The translations under genes and the position numbers were made by a program. From assembly GCA_963675135.1 (NCBI GenBank), contig OY776130.1:60173808-60237807 (forward strand): a stretch of 64,000 nucleotides of DNA, read 5' to 3'. Of this stretch, positions 1 through 11,146 are shown one piece after another. Below the pieces are notes generated by a model that saw nothing but the letters and a program-made list of their open reading frames with translations, searched no databases and was not told where the DNA came from. The DNA comes from Galeopsis tetrahit. Taxonomy: Eukaryota > Streptophyta > Magnoliopsida > Lamiales > Lamiaceae. The stretch's first letter is position 1, and every line of letters begins with the position of its first letter.

Positions 1-465
1 GGTGTAATGATTGATGTTTTTAGGGGTAGTTTTGTAAACTTTTATGAATAAAGTAAAGTAAAAAGTAGATTGAGTGTGGAAAAGTAATGACATATGGTAA
101 ATATGTGTATATTTCCAGGGTGAGGGTAGTGAAAATATTTCTTTTTATTGAGTGTGTAAATTGATATGGAACATCCATATATATATATATATGGAAAGTG
201 TGCAAGAGATTGAAAGGTCACTTTAATTAAACCAAGAACAAAAGTCGAAGCTATGAGGTATCTCTTTTTTATCACATGTAAAAAGACTTGTCTAGAGTCT
301 AGACAACACAAAAATTAATTCAAAGATTTCTCTTACACCTCTCACATCCCAATGACTTAAAAAACCAGAAATTAATAGCTAAAAACAAGTTAAAACTCAG
401 TAAAAGCTGCATTAGTCAAAGAAAATTCAAAACTCATTTGTCCACATTAATTTACTTCAACCACT
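1..465. other. AT-rich intergenic DNA, no gene seen
   Basis: This stretch is AT-rich and holds a short (AT)n microsatellite near 176-192. The short open frames here have no recognisable protein features. I see no gene. Confidence 0.6.
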
Positions 466-481
466 AAGTAACCTCGAAAAT

Positions 482-603
482 GGCAAAGTGGGATAGCTCA
501 AGTGGTTAGAGCACCACTACCTAGAACTTAGGTCCTGTGTTCGAGTAATGGGGAGGGGAAAAAAAGGGATGGATATTTAACTTGTAATAAAAAAAAAAAA
601 AAA
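482..603 (+). mobile_element. tRNA-derived SINE with 16-bp target-site duplication
   Basis: The left part looks like a tRNA gene: an A-box-like TAGCTCAAGTGG at about 494-505 and a B-box-like TGTTCGAGT at about 538-546. The tail reads GGATATTTAACTTGTAATA and then poly(A). The element is flanked by a perfect 16-bp direct repeat, AAGTAACCTCGAAAAT, at 466-481 and 604-619. RNA polymerase III boxes, a poly(A) tail and a variable-length target duplication together define a short retroposon mobilised by LINE machinery. A reverse-oriented, 5'-truncated copy with the same 3' end lies at 42640-42696, so this is a family. It sits about 280 bp upstream of the receptor-like kinase start. Confidence 0.9.
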
Positions 604-832
604 AAGTAACCTCGAAAATATCATCACACACACACGCACACCTACTTCATTCATTCATTCAAATTGTAAACAAAATGGAGTACTATCAATTTCCTCATCA
701 TCTTCACAAATTAGTTCACATTCCATAACACATTCTTTCTGCAACTCCTGCCCCATTTGCAGACACATAGTTTCAACATTTGTCTAACATAGCCCCTTCA
801 CATGCAAAACTCTTGATTTTCTTCCTCAATCT

Positions 833-840
833 TATAAAAA
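833..840 (+). promoter_or_regulatory. TATA box of the receptor-like kinase gene
   Basis: TATAAAAA lies 40 bp upstream of the ATG at 880. That implies a very short 5' leader, or a start site close to the ATG. This is inferred from motif and position only. Confidence 0.5.
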
Positions 841-879
841 GACTCCATTTTTTGTTCAAAGATTGAGTTTTTATGCAAA

Positions 880-3303
880 ATGAAGTCTCTTTTTAACTTA
901 TTCTACTTCTTCACACTCTGCATTTCTCTCACATTTTCACTCAACTCAGATGGCCTTTCTCTGTTAGCACTCAAAGCCGCCATTGTTAAAGATCCGAACT
1001 TTGTCCTAATCTCTTGGTCCGAATCCGACCCAACTCCCTGCAAGTGGGCCGGAATCACCTGCGATCGCGCCTACCGTAAAGTCACCTCCATTTCACTCTC
1101 AAACAAAAATCTCACCGGCTACATTCCATCAGAAATTGGCGCACTCTCATCTCTCAACATTCTCGATCTTTCACACAACTCTTTCGGTGGGCCCTTGCCG
1201 CAGCAGATTTCCGCCCTACAAAACCTTGTACATCTCGATTTATCTTCCAATAATTTCAATGGCTCCCTCCCTGAAACCCTAGGCAGCAGATTAACCCATT
1301 TGGAAGGGACTTTGAACCTATCGTACAATTCATTTTCCGGTGAGATTCCGGCGAGTTTTGGCCGGTTTCCGGTGATGGTTAGCCTTGATCTCCAGCATAA
1401 TAACCTCACCGGAAAAATACCTCAAGTGGGGTCATTGTTAAACCAGGGCCCCACCGCATTTTCAGGAAATTTAAATCTTTGTGGGTTTCCGTTAAGTAAT
1501 TCTTGCACAATGCCAGAAGCTCAAAACCCTAGGTTTTTGGATAACCCTGAAAACCCTGAATCTCCCGTCGGAAATAACAGAAAGATTAACGGCGGTTCAG
1601 TTACCGTTTCCGTGATTTCCGGGATTTCGTTAGTGGTGGGAGTGGTGTTTGTTTCAGTGTGGGTGATTAGGAAGAAATGGAAGACAGGGGAGGGTAAATT
1701 GGGGAAAGAAAATGTGGTGCTGGGAATGGGGTGTGATGAAGGGCAAAAGGGTAAATTTGTTGTTGTTCATGAAGGGTTTAGTTTGGAATTGGAGGATTTG
1801 TTGAGGGCATCAGCTTATGTTTTGGGGAAAAGTAAGAGTGGGATAGTTTACAGGGTGGTGGTTGGTGGAAAGGGGGTGGCGGCGCCGGTGGTGGTGGCGG
1901 TGAGGCGGCTGAGTGAAAGCGACGTCGTTTGGCGGTTGAAGGAGTTTGAGGCTGAAGTGGAGGCCATTGGTAAGGTGCAACATCCCAACATTGTTAGGTT
2001 GAGGGCTTACTACTATGCTAGTGATGAAAAATTGCTGATTTCTGATTTCATCAAGAATGGAAGCTTGTACAATGCATTACATGGTGAGAAGAATTTACAT
2101 TCTTTTTTTACTCTTGTTTCCTTATGTTTTCTTCTATTATCAATTGTGCATCAGGTTAAAAGAATTTTGTATCGTCTAAAAGTTTTATACCGCGAAAGAA
2201 TTTAATCTCATAAGTGCGAACTTGTGTCACGTCTCATACGAGTTTTTGTGAATAATGACTAGTAACAATTATGGGATAATGTTGCTATTAGTCTTTAATG
2301 ATAATCTCTTCAGTACTAATTAGACAGAGTAGTGTTTGTTATGTTACTTTTATTGAATAGTCACACATAACAACTTTGGCTTGCTTTACTTCTTGCATTG
2401 ATCTTCATGCATATTTAGCTGAATATACCATATTTGATTGATTCCTGGCATTACACTGTCTCTGTTATCGTATTATGTAATGGGATTTTACAGTACAAAT
2501 TGGAGTTCAAGGTGGGATCTACTCCTTGTTAGTTATCAAATCGTCGTCTGTGGAGTATTCGTGTTATTTTGGACTTGTTTTGTGTAGGATACGTAGTTAA
2601 TTTTCTTTGCCCACATCAATATATGAGACGTGATATTCTTGTCTGTTTTTATGATTCTGAAATCTAACTGCCCAAGAATGTTGAATTTCTTTTGATTTTG
2701 TTGTTTGAGCGTGCAGGCGGACCAGGGGATGATTTGGTTCCAATATCATGGGCGGCTAGACTCCGAATTGCTCAAGAAGCTGGCCGGGGTCTCATGCACA
2801 TTCATGAATGTAGCCCTAAAAAATACGTCCATGGAAACTTCAAGTCGTCAAAAATCTTACTTGACGATGACCTAAAACCGTACATCTCGGGCTTTGGACT
2901 GATCCGCCTCGTACCACCGGGTGTCACAAGACCCAGAAATGCAACTTCTAGGAAGCTTCCACTTTCGAACCATTCGTCTACAAGTGTGTACACGGGCCCA
3001 GAAGGTCGAGTTTCAGGCCCCAAGATCAGCCAAAAGGATGACGTGTATGCATTCGGAATATTGCTTATGGAAATTCTTACGGGGCGGGCCCCGGGTAAGG
3101 AGGGACTGGAGAGGGAGGTGAGGAAGGTGTTTCGAGAAGAGAGACCTTTGTCTGAGATAATTGACCCTAGTCTGTTGCATGAGGCTCATGCCAAGAAACA
3201 AGTAGTTGCGACTTTTCATGTTGCATTGAACTGTACGGAACATGATCCGGAGCTCCGACCCAAGATGCGAACGGTTTGCGATAATTTGGATCGGATTAGA
3301 TGA
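880..3303 (+). CDS. LRR receptor-like pseudokinase (LRR-III, At1g66830/ZAR1-like)
   Basis: Two exons, 880-2083 and 2717-3303, are joined by a phase-1 GT-AG intron (2084-2716) and give 596 residues. Order: signal peptide (about 1-20); LRRNT_2 cap with DPTPCKWAGITCD; about four LRRs, fewer than I expect for close relatives; a membrane span near 241-264; and a C-terminal kinase fold starting near 300 (LEDLLRASAYVLGKSKSG). The intron splits the kinase after LYNALH, the usual place in this clade. All three catalytic signatures are degenerate: VAVRRL replaces the beta-3 lysine, HGN replaces HRD (440-442), and SGFG replaces DFG (459-462). The protein should therefore act as a plasma-membrane pseudokinase scaffold, not a phosphotransferase. 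The family match comes from remembered motifs such as LSYNSFSGEIPASFG and NQGPTAFSGN. Ligand and pathway are unknown. Confidence 0.92.
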
Positions 3304-3497
3304 TTGCAAGACGTGAATTAACTAGTTTTTTTTTTCTCTAGGATTTTAGAGTGGTTGTGTGTTGTAGGGAAATTACATTTAGATCCCAAATCTCTTTGGA
3401 GGTGCATGTATAAATATTAATCATGTAATGTTATATTCTCCTCATCCTAAATAATGATCCTCTTTCATTTTTTTTCCCATACTGAGAAGTTTTACTA

Positions 3498-3731
3498 CTT
3501 CCTCCGTCCGTCTATAAGCTTTTCGCTATTTTTTGACACACAGATTAAGAAAAGTGATTAAATAATAGATATAGTACAAGTGATGTGATTGGAAGAAGTA
3601 GAGAGATAGAGAGAAAAAGTAAAATATAAATTGAAGTGTAAGAAAAAGTATTTACCAAAAAGGGTATGGGAAGCTTATAGGTGGACGGACTAAAATGGTA
3701 AAATGGGAAACTTATAGGCAGACGGAGGGAG
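3498..3731. mobile_element. Stowaway-type MITE, copy 1
   Basis: The ends are CTTCCTCCGTCCGTCTATAA and the complementary GGCAGACGGAGGGAG, bounded by TA dinucleotides (3496-3497 and 3732-3733). About 234 bp with no coding capacity. It lies just beyond the receptor-like kinase 3' end. A fragment of the same subtype is at about 43440-43550. Confidence 0.85.
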
Positions 3732-3740
3732 TATTTAATA

Positions 3741-4034
3741 CTCCCTCCGTCCCGGTATAAGTTTCTCCTTTCTTTTGGTTGTTTTGATTAAGAAATATGA
3801 TTAAATAATAGATGTAAGTACAAGTGATGTGATGGTATAAAATAATAGATAAAGTGTAAGTGATGACTGTGATGTGATTGGAAGAGAGAAAATCATATGC
3901 CAAAAATGAAAAAATATGAAATGGAAAACTTATTGTGGAACATTCATAAATGTCAAAAATGGAAAAATATGAAATGGGAAACTTATTGTGGAACATTTAT
4001 AAAAGGAAAGTGGAAAACTTGGGGGTACGGAGGG
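3741..4034. mobile_element. Stowaway-type MITE, copy 2
   Basis: The termini are CTCCCTCCGTCCCGG and GGTACGGAGGG, with TA at 3739-3740 and 4035-4036. It lies only 9 bp after the first Stowaway. Internal sequence (TGATTAAATAATAGAT..AAGTGATGTGATTGG) is shared with copy 1, so the two are related subtypes inserted side by side. Confidence 0.85.
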
Positions 4035-4971
4035 TATTAAAATTTTATCACATATCATTAATTTGGTCAATTCTATCAATTTGCGCATAGGCAGAACTTT
4101 GCTTTACGAGTAGATGAAAATTAACGTGGAAGCAAATATAAACAAACTGCTCTAAGAAAAAAAAAATGGTCTTATCTTACTTTTTTTGAATTATAATGAT
4201 TTCTTATTTGTTTTTCTGAATATTTAATTAGTTATGTTTTGATAGTAGTTTACATGTAGCAGACCGACAGGCCCATATTTGTTGCAAGCCCACCACTCGG
4301 TAAAGGGTGGGACTATTTACACCTCCATTTCGGTTTAGAACACTCCCCCCGATTGATGCACCCTTCCATAATTTCGTCAAGATAGATGTACCTCCCATCA
4401 AATTGTCATAAATGCCCTTCTCTTATACAATTCCAATTACTACTCACACCCTCCCCAAACCCTACTTTCTCCCCCAAATCCTCCATCTTCTTCCTCCTCC
4501 ATTTCTTCTTTCATCTTCTCCTCCACCCCTCACCACCACCGCCGGCGACCTGCCCCTCCACCACCTATCGTCGGCGACGCCACCCCCTCCCTCCCTCGTA
4601 GCCCCTCCCCCGCCTGTAAAAAAAAAAAAAAACAGATCGCGGTCGTCCCCTCCCTCCCCCCTCCTCTTCTCTCCCTCCCTGGTGCCCCGTAGTCCTTCCG
4701 CCGCTCTCCCCCTCCCCCTCCCTTCTCGATTTGTAAAAAAAAAAAAAATTTACAGTGATCGGCCGCCGCCGCCCCCGACCCCGTCCATCGGCCAAATCCA
4801 GGTTTGTTTGTTTTTTTTTCCTTCTTTTTCTTACCTTTCGACCACTTTAGGTCGATCCAAATACACCCCGTCGACAACAGGGTGTCGACGAGTGTATTTT
4901 TGGTCGACCTAAAGTTGTCGACGAGTTTTTAAATATTTTTTTTTTTTCGATCAACAAATGTCGAGCATATA

Positions 4972-6603
4972 TGATACACGTGTTGTGCAACACTAAATAA
5001 ACAACCGCAAGTGTACGGCGTCTATTGTAGCGTGATAAACACGAGGTCGATCCCACACGGAGGTTAAGCGTAAAAGGGTAGTTTGCTAGTCAAGTTCTAA
5101 GTAGACGTGATCGATAATTTGAATATGATGATTTACTCTAAAATTACCTAACAATGTGTCACGAATAGACAATGAAAGAGTAAATAAAATCGATCAAATA
5201 TCATACAAATCAATAAAACGAAAGTAAAATGGATAAAAACTCAAAGGAGAAAGGGTGGATTCCAAGGCATGTGTCACACTAAGGGTTCAACTTATGATTA
5301 AAGGCTTAATTAAGTAGTGGTGTGTTGATTACTATAAGGTTGATCACAAATGGTGAATTAATAGTTCTCTCGATCCAATTAATCCAAGAGACATATCATA
5401 CAAACTAGCATCTCTACTAAGCATGCATAAGAAATCCCCGAAAAGTTCCTAAGATCATCTAATACCCTCCCAATAATTGATCCTCTCTCTCGAGCTCACA
5501 AGAATATTGGGTCGAATGCTTAAATACGATTAATGAAAGAGATTTCTCAATCCAATTCCAATTAACAATAGATAAAACATACTATCATGGCCATTGACAA
5601 CATGTTTTGCAATGAAAGTTAAGCATTCAAATAGAAATAGCAACACAACCACCAAATAAACAAGAAATTAATTCATAAGCATCATCCAAAGTATAAACAT
5701 AGCCTTAGAACCACAAATGTGTTTAGCTAACTACAAACAATATCAAATTACAAATTCCAAATGAAATAACTAAGTAAAAAGGGAGAGAAAGAGAAAGCTT
5801 AGTCTAGGATGTGGTAGGGAATGAAATTCCCAAGCTAATGCTTCTTCTCTTGCATGAATTGGTGAAGAGATGAAGAAGTTATGGCCAAAACACCTCCTAA
5901 TGTGTGTAACTATGTGTGGATTGGGGGAAGGTCTCTTGGATTTCAAGAAAGGGGACTTATACAGTGGGGTAGGGTTTAAATGGCATAATTGCAAGTTGAT
6001 CCCTAAAAAATGGAGAAAATACAAGTTTGGTACCGAAAATGGGGTGACTCGGCCAAGTTGGGGTCACTCGGCCGAGTGGTACACTTAAAGAAGCGTGTTG
6101 CGCTTTTTCCAGCCGAGACTCGGCCGAATTGGGATCACTCGGCCGAGTGGTCTTCAAATCCAGGAGCTACGACTTTCAACCTTACTCGGCCGAGTTGGCT
6201 CACTCGGCCGAGTGCGCAGTAGAGTTCGAAGTTGCAGATTCGGCCGAGTGCGCAGTAAAGCTCAAAGTCTCAGATTCGGCCGAGTTGACTCACTCGGCCG
6301 AGTTGCCTCCTCCCCTTCTCGTTTCATGCATAACTTTCGCCTTGGGTGTCGGATTGACTCGATTCCTTTGGCTAATCCACTCCGTTTTTCGAGACAAATC
6401 CAACCGTGCACTCCTCTTTCCGGTCCGATCACTTGTGGTCTGTGTTTTGCTCCAAATTCCATCGTTTTACCTACAAAATCGACAAAACACAACCTTTCTC
6501 TCATTTCGACTTAAACAATCATATTCCATACATAATTCAATGAAATCCACATCAAAACATGCTTCACATGTGCCTCTAAAACGTGTAAATTCCACCCGAA
6601 TCA
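4972..6603. mobile_element. Solo LTR of a retrotransposon, nested in the MULE
   Basis: The unit begins TGATACACGTG, ends CCGAATCA, and is flanked by a perfect 5-bp duplication ATATA (4967-4971 and 6604-6608). No gag/pol lies inside and no second LTR is present, so it reads as a 1,632-bp solo LTR. Removing it with one ATATA restores GTCGAGCATATACAATC. That resembles GTCGACCATATACTCTC in the related element near 38.2 kb, which supports the boundaries. A second, partial copy is at 52560-53320. The length and the CAACCGCAAGTGTACGG-type 5' region suggest a Gypsy-type LTR. No internal domain is present to confirm it. Confidence 0.85.
6049..6312. repeat. Cluster of ACTCGGCCGAGT palindromes inside the LTR
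   Basis: Five perfect copies of the 12-bp palindrome ACTCGGCCGAGT lie at 6066-6077, 6137-6148, 6184-6195, 6202-6213 and 6292-6303. Four one- or two-base variants lie at about 6049, 6116, 6238 and 6275. Each site can fold on itself and neighbouring sites can pair. They could be protein-binding sites in the LTR or structural RNA elements; which is not known. Confidence 0.85.
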
Positions 6604-6944
6604 ATATACAATCTCGTCGACAAACCAGTGTCGACGGGAGTGAATATGGTCGACACTGGTTTGTCGAAATCTTAAAAAAAAAGTTGAAATTTTTTAAGTT
6701 GAATTTTTTTTTGTTTTGGGAGAAATTTTGGTGTTTGGTATTTGGTGTTTGGTGTTTGGTGGCGGCGGCGGTGGAGGATGGACAAAACTTAGATTTTAAG
6801 GTTTAAAGGTGAGGGGTGCATTTAGTAGTTTAATATGACTTAAAGGGTATTTTTGGTTTTTTACCTCATTATTTTATTATTAAATTTATAGGGGGAGTGT
6901 TCTAAACCGAAATGGAGGTGTAAATAGTCCCACCCCTCGGTAAA

Positions 6945-7884
6945 ATATCTGAACCTTCACTAGTTGACTAACGGGCCCAATATTTTTTTTTCAATTATAC
7001 ATGCAAAATTATTGATACACGTCAATATGTTCAATAATGATAAAAAAAAAAAAAGTTTTTTAACACTATCTTACACCCAAAAATTACTCATACATTTATC
7101 ACTTTTTTGAATTATTCAACAAATTCATAAGTAAAAGCTCTAACGACTTTAAATTCTAACTTTTTTTAAAAAACTTTCTTAAAGTTATTTTTTTTAAACT
7201 CTTTTTTCTTAATTTTCAATTTTGAGTAAGCACGGAGATTAGAATCAAGAATTGTTTCTTTATTTGACCTACTATACAAAATTTAGTGTGATTTATACTT
7301 CATATTTGATTTGCAAATCAACACTATAACAAAGTGTATCAAATACGTATTTTCATATACGTTTATTTTTTCTTAAAATCAGAAATATAAGTCACGGAAG
7401 ATCTGCAGAAAACCCAAGTAGAAGAAGGTGGCCAAAATATATAAGTCAAAAAGATTTAAAAGAAGGTTATCAAAATAAATATATATAAGCCAAAGCACCC
7501 AACACGTATCCATGTTTCCATCCATACAAACACCACCCCAAATATTTGAATTAAATGCTACTTGTAGTGTATTAATAAAAAAAAAATCTTAAAATTTGTA
7601 GCTATACTGCCATAAAACATAGGTGCCCACAATTTTATTTTTTTCTTCTTAGGGGACCATTATATAATTAATTAAATTGCATAACATATATCAACTTTTG
7701 TTGTATATACTTTTTATATATACGTAAAGTGTATTGGTTGGTCTAAAGTGTAAATATTTTATATCTGAGAATGTCAAAAACTATTTTATGGAGTACTATA
7801 GAGTGAGAGAGGTCGCTTTATCAAAACAATATATATATATCACAAAAACTTATAGTAAGGTAACTAAGTAAATTTGGGAACAAA
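6945..7884. other. AT-rich intergenic DNA
   Basis: Only A/T-rich sequence with short homopolymer runs. I see no open frame with protein-like composition and no element with clear ends. Confidence 0.55.
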
Positions 7885-8215
7885 ATTTGTGGATCAAATT
7901 AGAGTCAACATGTTAAAACTTAATTAAAATATATTTTTTCATTTGTAATTATTGTTTTACTGGATGATCAAAATCATGTTACTACATGATTAAAATATTG
8001 TTACTACAAGATCAAAAATGTATTATTACAAGTCCAAAAATAATCTGATACTTAAATTTTTGGACAAATTCTTCAAATATTTTTTAGTACACTTTTGATC
8101 TTGTAGTGATAATATTTTGACCTTATAGTAACAATATATTGATCATGTAGTAAATCAAATGTTTACAACCAACGATTTTTTTGGATGATCTGAATCCAGA
8201 CTTTTGACCCGTAAT
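7885..8215. repeat. Inverted-repeat element, family A copy 1
   Basis: The left half repeats phrases like GTTACTACATGATTAAAAT and TTACAAGTCCAAAAAT. The right half carries their complements (TTTTGATCTTGTAGTGATAA, GATCATGTAGTAA). The whole can fold into a long imperfect hairpin. A diverged second copy is at about 44430-44815, ending in the same way (GATCTGAATCCAGA versus ATCCGAATCTGAG). Non-coding; probably a MITE or fold-back element. I could not place the exact termini or a target duplication. Confidence 0.65.
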
Positions 8216-8546
8216 TTTTTTATTGTAAATATTGAATTGCAAGGCCGGAGTAGTATAGTATTTATTTTCACAAACAATTATAAATCAAAAACTCTAACTT
8301 TGAGAAATCACTATACATATATACTAGTGGACATTGTAGTCCTTTAGTACAAGTAAATTAAAATCTAGTTTATATTCCAAGAATAATATTCTTATTCCTA
8401 TATAATTGCCTTAATACTATTCCAATTAATTATTACAGTATATTATATGCTTATCAATTGTTGAATCTCTTAGATTAATTCTTCAATTATTTATCTACTA
8501 TACACATATAATTAATAATATTCTGATTCATGTTCTTTATATACTA

Positions 8547-8808
8547 CTCCCTCCGTCCATGAAAAGTAGGGACATGGGGATGGGGCACAAGTTTTAAGAA
8601 AATGATAGATAAAGTAGATAAAGTAAGGGTATTATAGGGTATTGTGGGGTCCATTGTGAATAAAGTGATTGTTTAGGAATAAAGTTGATGGCAAATTGAG
8701 TAATTAAGTGATAGTTGAAGGGTGATAGTTTCCATAAAGTGCATAGGACTACATTTGGTGGACAAAGAATATGTGTCAAATGAGACTACTTTTCGTGGAC
8801 GGAGGGAG
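8547..8808. mobile_element. Stowaway-type MITE, copy 3
   Basis: The ends are CTCCCTCCGTCCATGAAAAG and CTTTTCGTGGACGGAGGGAG, bounded by TA (8545-8546, 8809-8810). The interior (GGGGCACAAGTTTTAAGAAAA..GATAAAGTA) is shared with the element at 33206-33442. Confidence 0.9.
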
Positions 8809-9008
8809 TATATCTTTTATCTCTGTCCTTAGAGTGATCTCATTCATGTGGGGGCACTGATGTGCACAGTGTCTGAATCTGATGCGCAGCTAATACAAAA
8901 CCTTCAATTTTGACTCTCTTGCTCTTAATTTCAATTATTGTATATGGAATTCATAGAATATGCTCCCCCAATTAAATAAATTTAAAGACATCCTACAAGA
9001 AAACTATA

Positions 9009-9363
9009 ATTTAGATGCGAAAAAATCTTGGCTAATTCTAAATATTTTTGTTATTAACGTGAATTAGCGATGAAATAATTTCGTCTTGTTGCTATACACT
9101 TGTGGTTAACATGTTTGTCACAAATATTTTAATTTTATCGCAAATGTTTGCGATGAAAATATAAGTTTCATTGTAAAATATTAGCGACGAAAATATGAAT
9201 TTTCATATCAAAATATTTGCGAGGAAAGTCAAACATTTGTCGCAAACATATTAGTCACGAGTGTATAGCAATAAATCTCGCGATGAAATTATTTCATTGC
9301 TAATTCAGATTATCAACGAAAATATTAGTATAATTAATGATAATTTTTTCTCATCTAAATAGT
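9009..9363. mobile_element. Long-hairpin MITE
   Basis: The arms are complementary over most of the length. ATTTAGATGCGAAAAAATC on the left pairs with GATAATTTTTTCTCATCTAAAT on the right. The inner parts also match, for example GATGAAATAATTTCGTC with GATGAAATTATTTCATTGC, and CTATACACTTGTGG with CACGAGTGTATAG. It has no coding capacity. The target duplication is not clear, so the superfamily is left open. Confidence 0.7.
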
Positions 9364-10859
9364 AGCTCCGTACATCGCTAATATTTTTGCAATATATTTA
9401 TATGATCATAGAAGAAACATTATGATATTATTGTCATACGACTCATACTCACTTCCTCAAACAACTAGACCATCCCTCGTACAAGTTATTCTCTAAATTT
9501 TAACACTCGTTATACGTATACAAACATATGATTTAGACCCTTCGAATTTTATTATTTTTATTTTCTTTCTCTTTATTAAATTTTATTATTCTCATTCTTT
9601 ATGTACTCTCCATTTATTTACTTAATTTGTCGTTTACTTTATTCATAAACTAATTAATATTTATTAAAATTCGTAAATAATTAAAAATAATGAATTTGAT
9701 AGAGAAATTATTAATTACACACATGATATTATATGATATTTTAAAAATAAAATACTGTCGGAAACAAAATATGTCGCATTCATGCTCGTTTAATTGTTCA
9801 CGGGCTTGAAGCTTTATTTTACGAAAGGCTACAATTATAACCAAGGGATTTTCGTTATAAATAAAATACTACTACTCTTTTGTAAGATATAATTAGAATA
9901 TAGAATACATTTCCAAATGAATTTATTTAGATAAATTATTAGCTTCCTTTTGCATTTGATTCCTTACCAGTTACCACCCCCACCTTATTCTTGAATGGAA
10001 TTTTGACTTTTAAGATAAGATATTTTTTTAAAAAAATTTGTAATTTTTTTTTTGTTGCTTTTTTGACATCATTGATATGGCTGTGCGCGAATAATTCCAA
10101 GAAAAGTACCATACTGTAGAACCATTTTCTTTTTATAAATTTTAAATAGTCAAAAACACATCATTACATTACATCAATCGGTTAGTATTAAGTTCGATTT
10201 TATTTGTATTTGATATTTTTATTATTTTTTAATTTTAATATGCGTGTTTATACATTCCTTGCATTTAGTACGGAGTACTTTTTTTTTATTGTGTGATTGT
10301 TGGTTAGTTGAGTTTACACTCTAACCGCGTACTAGTTAAATCTTACTTAAAAAATGATAAATAACTTGCTCACTTTCCTTTTTAACACGTTATAAATTTA
10401 AATGAATTTTTTTTTATAAATTTCACTCTAACAATATTCTTAATTTTTCACAAATGTTATTACTATTTCTCCATACATACATAAAAATCAATTTATTTTT
10501 TTTACTTCATACATAAAATTTTATAAAATTATCTCTCAAAACTCTACTTATTATTATATTTTTTAATATACGTGTCCATCTACCTATAAAAATTATATAA
10601 AATGGGATCGAGGGAGTAGAATATATAGTGCATCCAATAACATCACAAGTATTAAACCTTCTCAAGTATTAAAAAAAAAACACTTCTTTAATCTAATCTC
10701 CAAAGCGTTCTATTGTCCTTTGGTTTTAGTTTTATCTCCTAGGAACAAACCCTAAAATGGAAAATTTTTGTACCATAAATTTAGTTTAAACTCAAAGGTC
10801 ATGTCTAAAAGAAGGAACTATAGGCTAAAAGTCTGCACCTACCTCCTCCTTTTAAACTT
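9364..10859. other. AT-rich intergenic DNA upstream of the bHLH gene
   Basis: Very AT-rich with many T-runs. No gene is seen. A GATCGAGGGAGTAGA string near 10606 may be the worn end of another Stowaway element. Any distal promoter of the bHLH gene would lie here, but I cannot point to specific sites. Confidence 0.5.
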
Positions 10860-11146
10860 TGCTTTCTCTTTCTAAACTCTCTCTCAGAGAACTCATCTAC
10901 ACCACTTTCTATAAGATTACACCACAAAGGGAAAAAAAAAAACCCATCTCAAAAAACATCAAAATTCTCAATCTTTAACTAAAATACAACAAAAAAATTT
11001 AATCTTTACCCTTAGCAGAGAGGCCCATCTTTCTTGAGCAAGAAATTCTTGAAGAGTAGTCCTTTTTGCTTCAAGAACAAGATTTCAGCCTTTAATTTCT
11101 GATAAAGACTGCAAGAATTTATCTTGGGGGATATAATTCTAAGGGA
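10860..11146 (+). promoter_or_regulatory. Probable pyrimidine-rich 5' leader of the bHLH gene
   Basis: From about 10860 the strand becomes CT-rich (CTTTCTCTTTCTAAACTCTC, CTCTCTCAGAG) and then purine-mixed up to the ATG at 11147. This is typical of a plant 5' UTR. No strong TATA box was identified. The boundary is a guess from composition. Confidence 0.4.

Larger units (their letters stand above)
4305..6935. mobile_element. Mutator-like element (MULE) with 9-bp TSD
   Basis: Terminal inverted repeats start GGGTGGGACTATTTACACC at 4305 and end with the complement GGTGTAAATAGTCCCACCC at 6935. The match continues past 45 bp. The flanking 9-bp duplication is CTCGGTAAA (4296-4304 and 6936-6944), as expected for Mutator-superfamily elements. 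Without the nested LTR the element is about 1 kb and has no transposase. The left arm is pyrimidine- and CCTCC-rich, so the proline-rich open frames at 4386-4912 are composition artefacts. The inner part has self-complementary GTCGAC-containing arms. Similar GC-rich, GTCGAC-bearing pieces occur near 33.4, 38.2 and 41.9 kb. Confidence 0.9.

Noticed and set aside
4129..4290. tRNA or other structural RNA genes
   Set aside because: Apart from the SINE head at 482, I found no cloverleaf with both promoter boxes and paired acceptor stem anywhere in the window.
4386..4912. Proline/serine-rich open frame inside the MULE
   Set aside because: It is CT-rich low-complexity sequence lying within transposon termini. 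Poly-K runs come from A-tracts. No domain and no splice logic.
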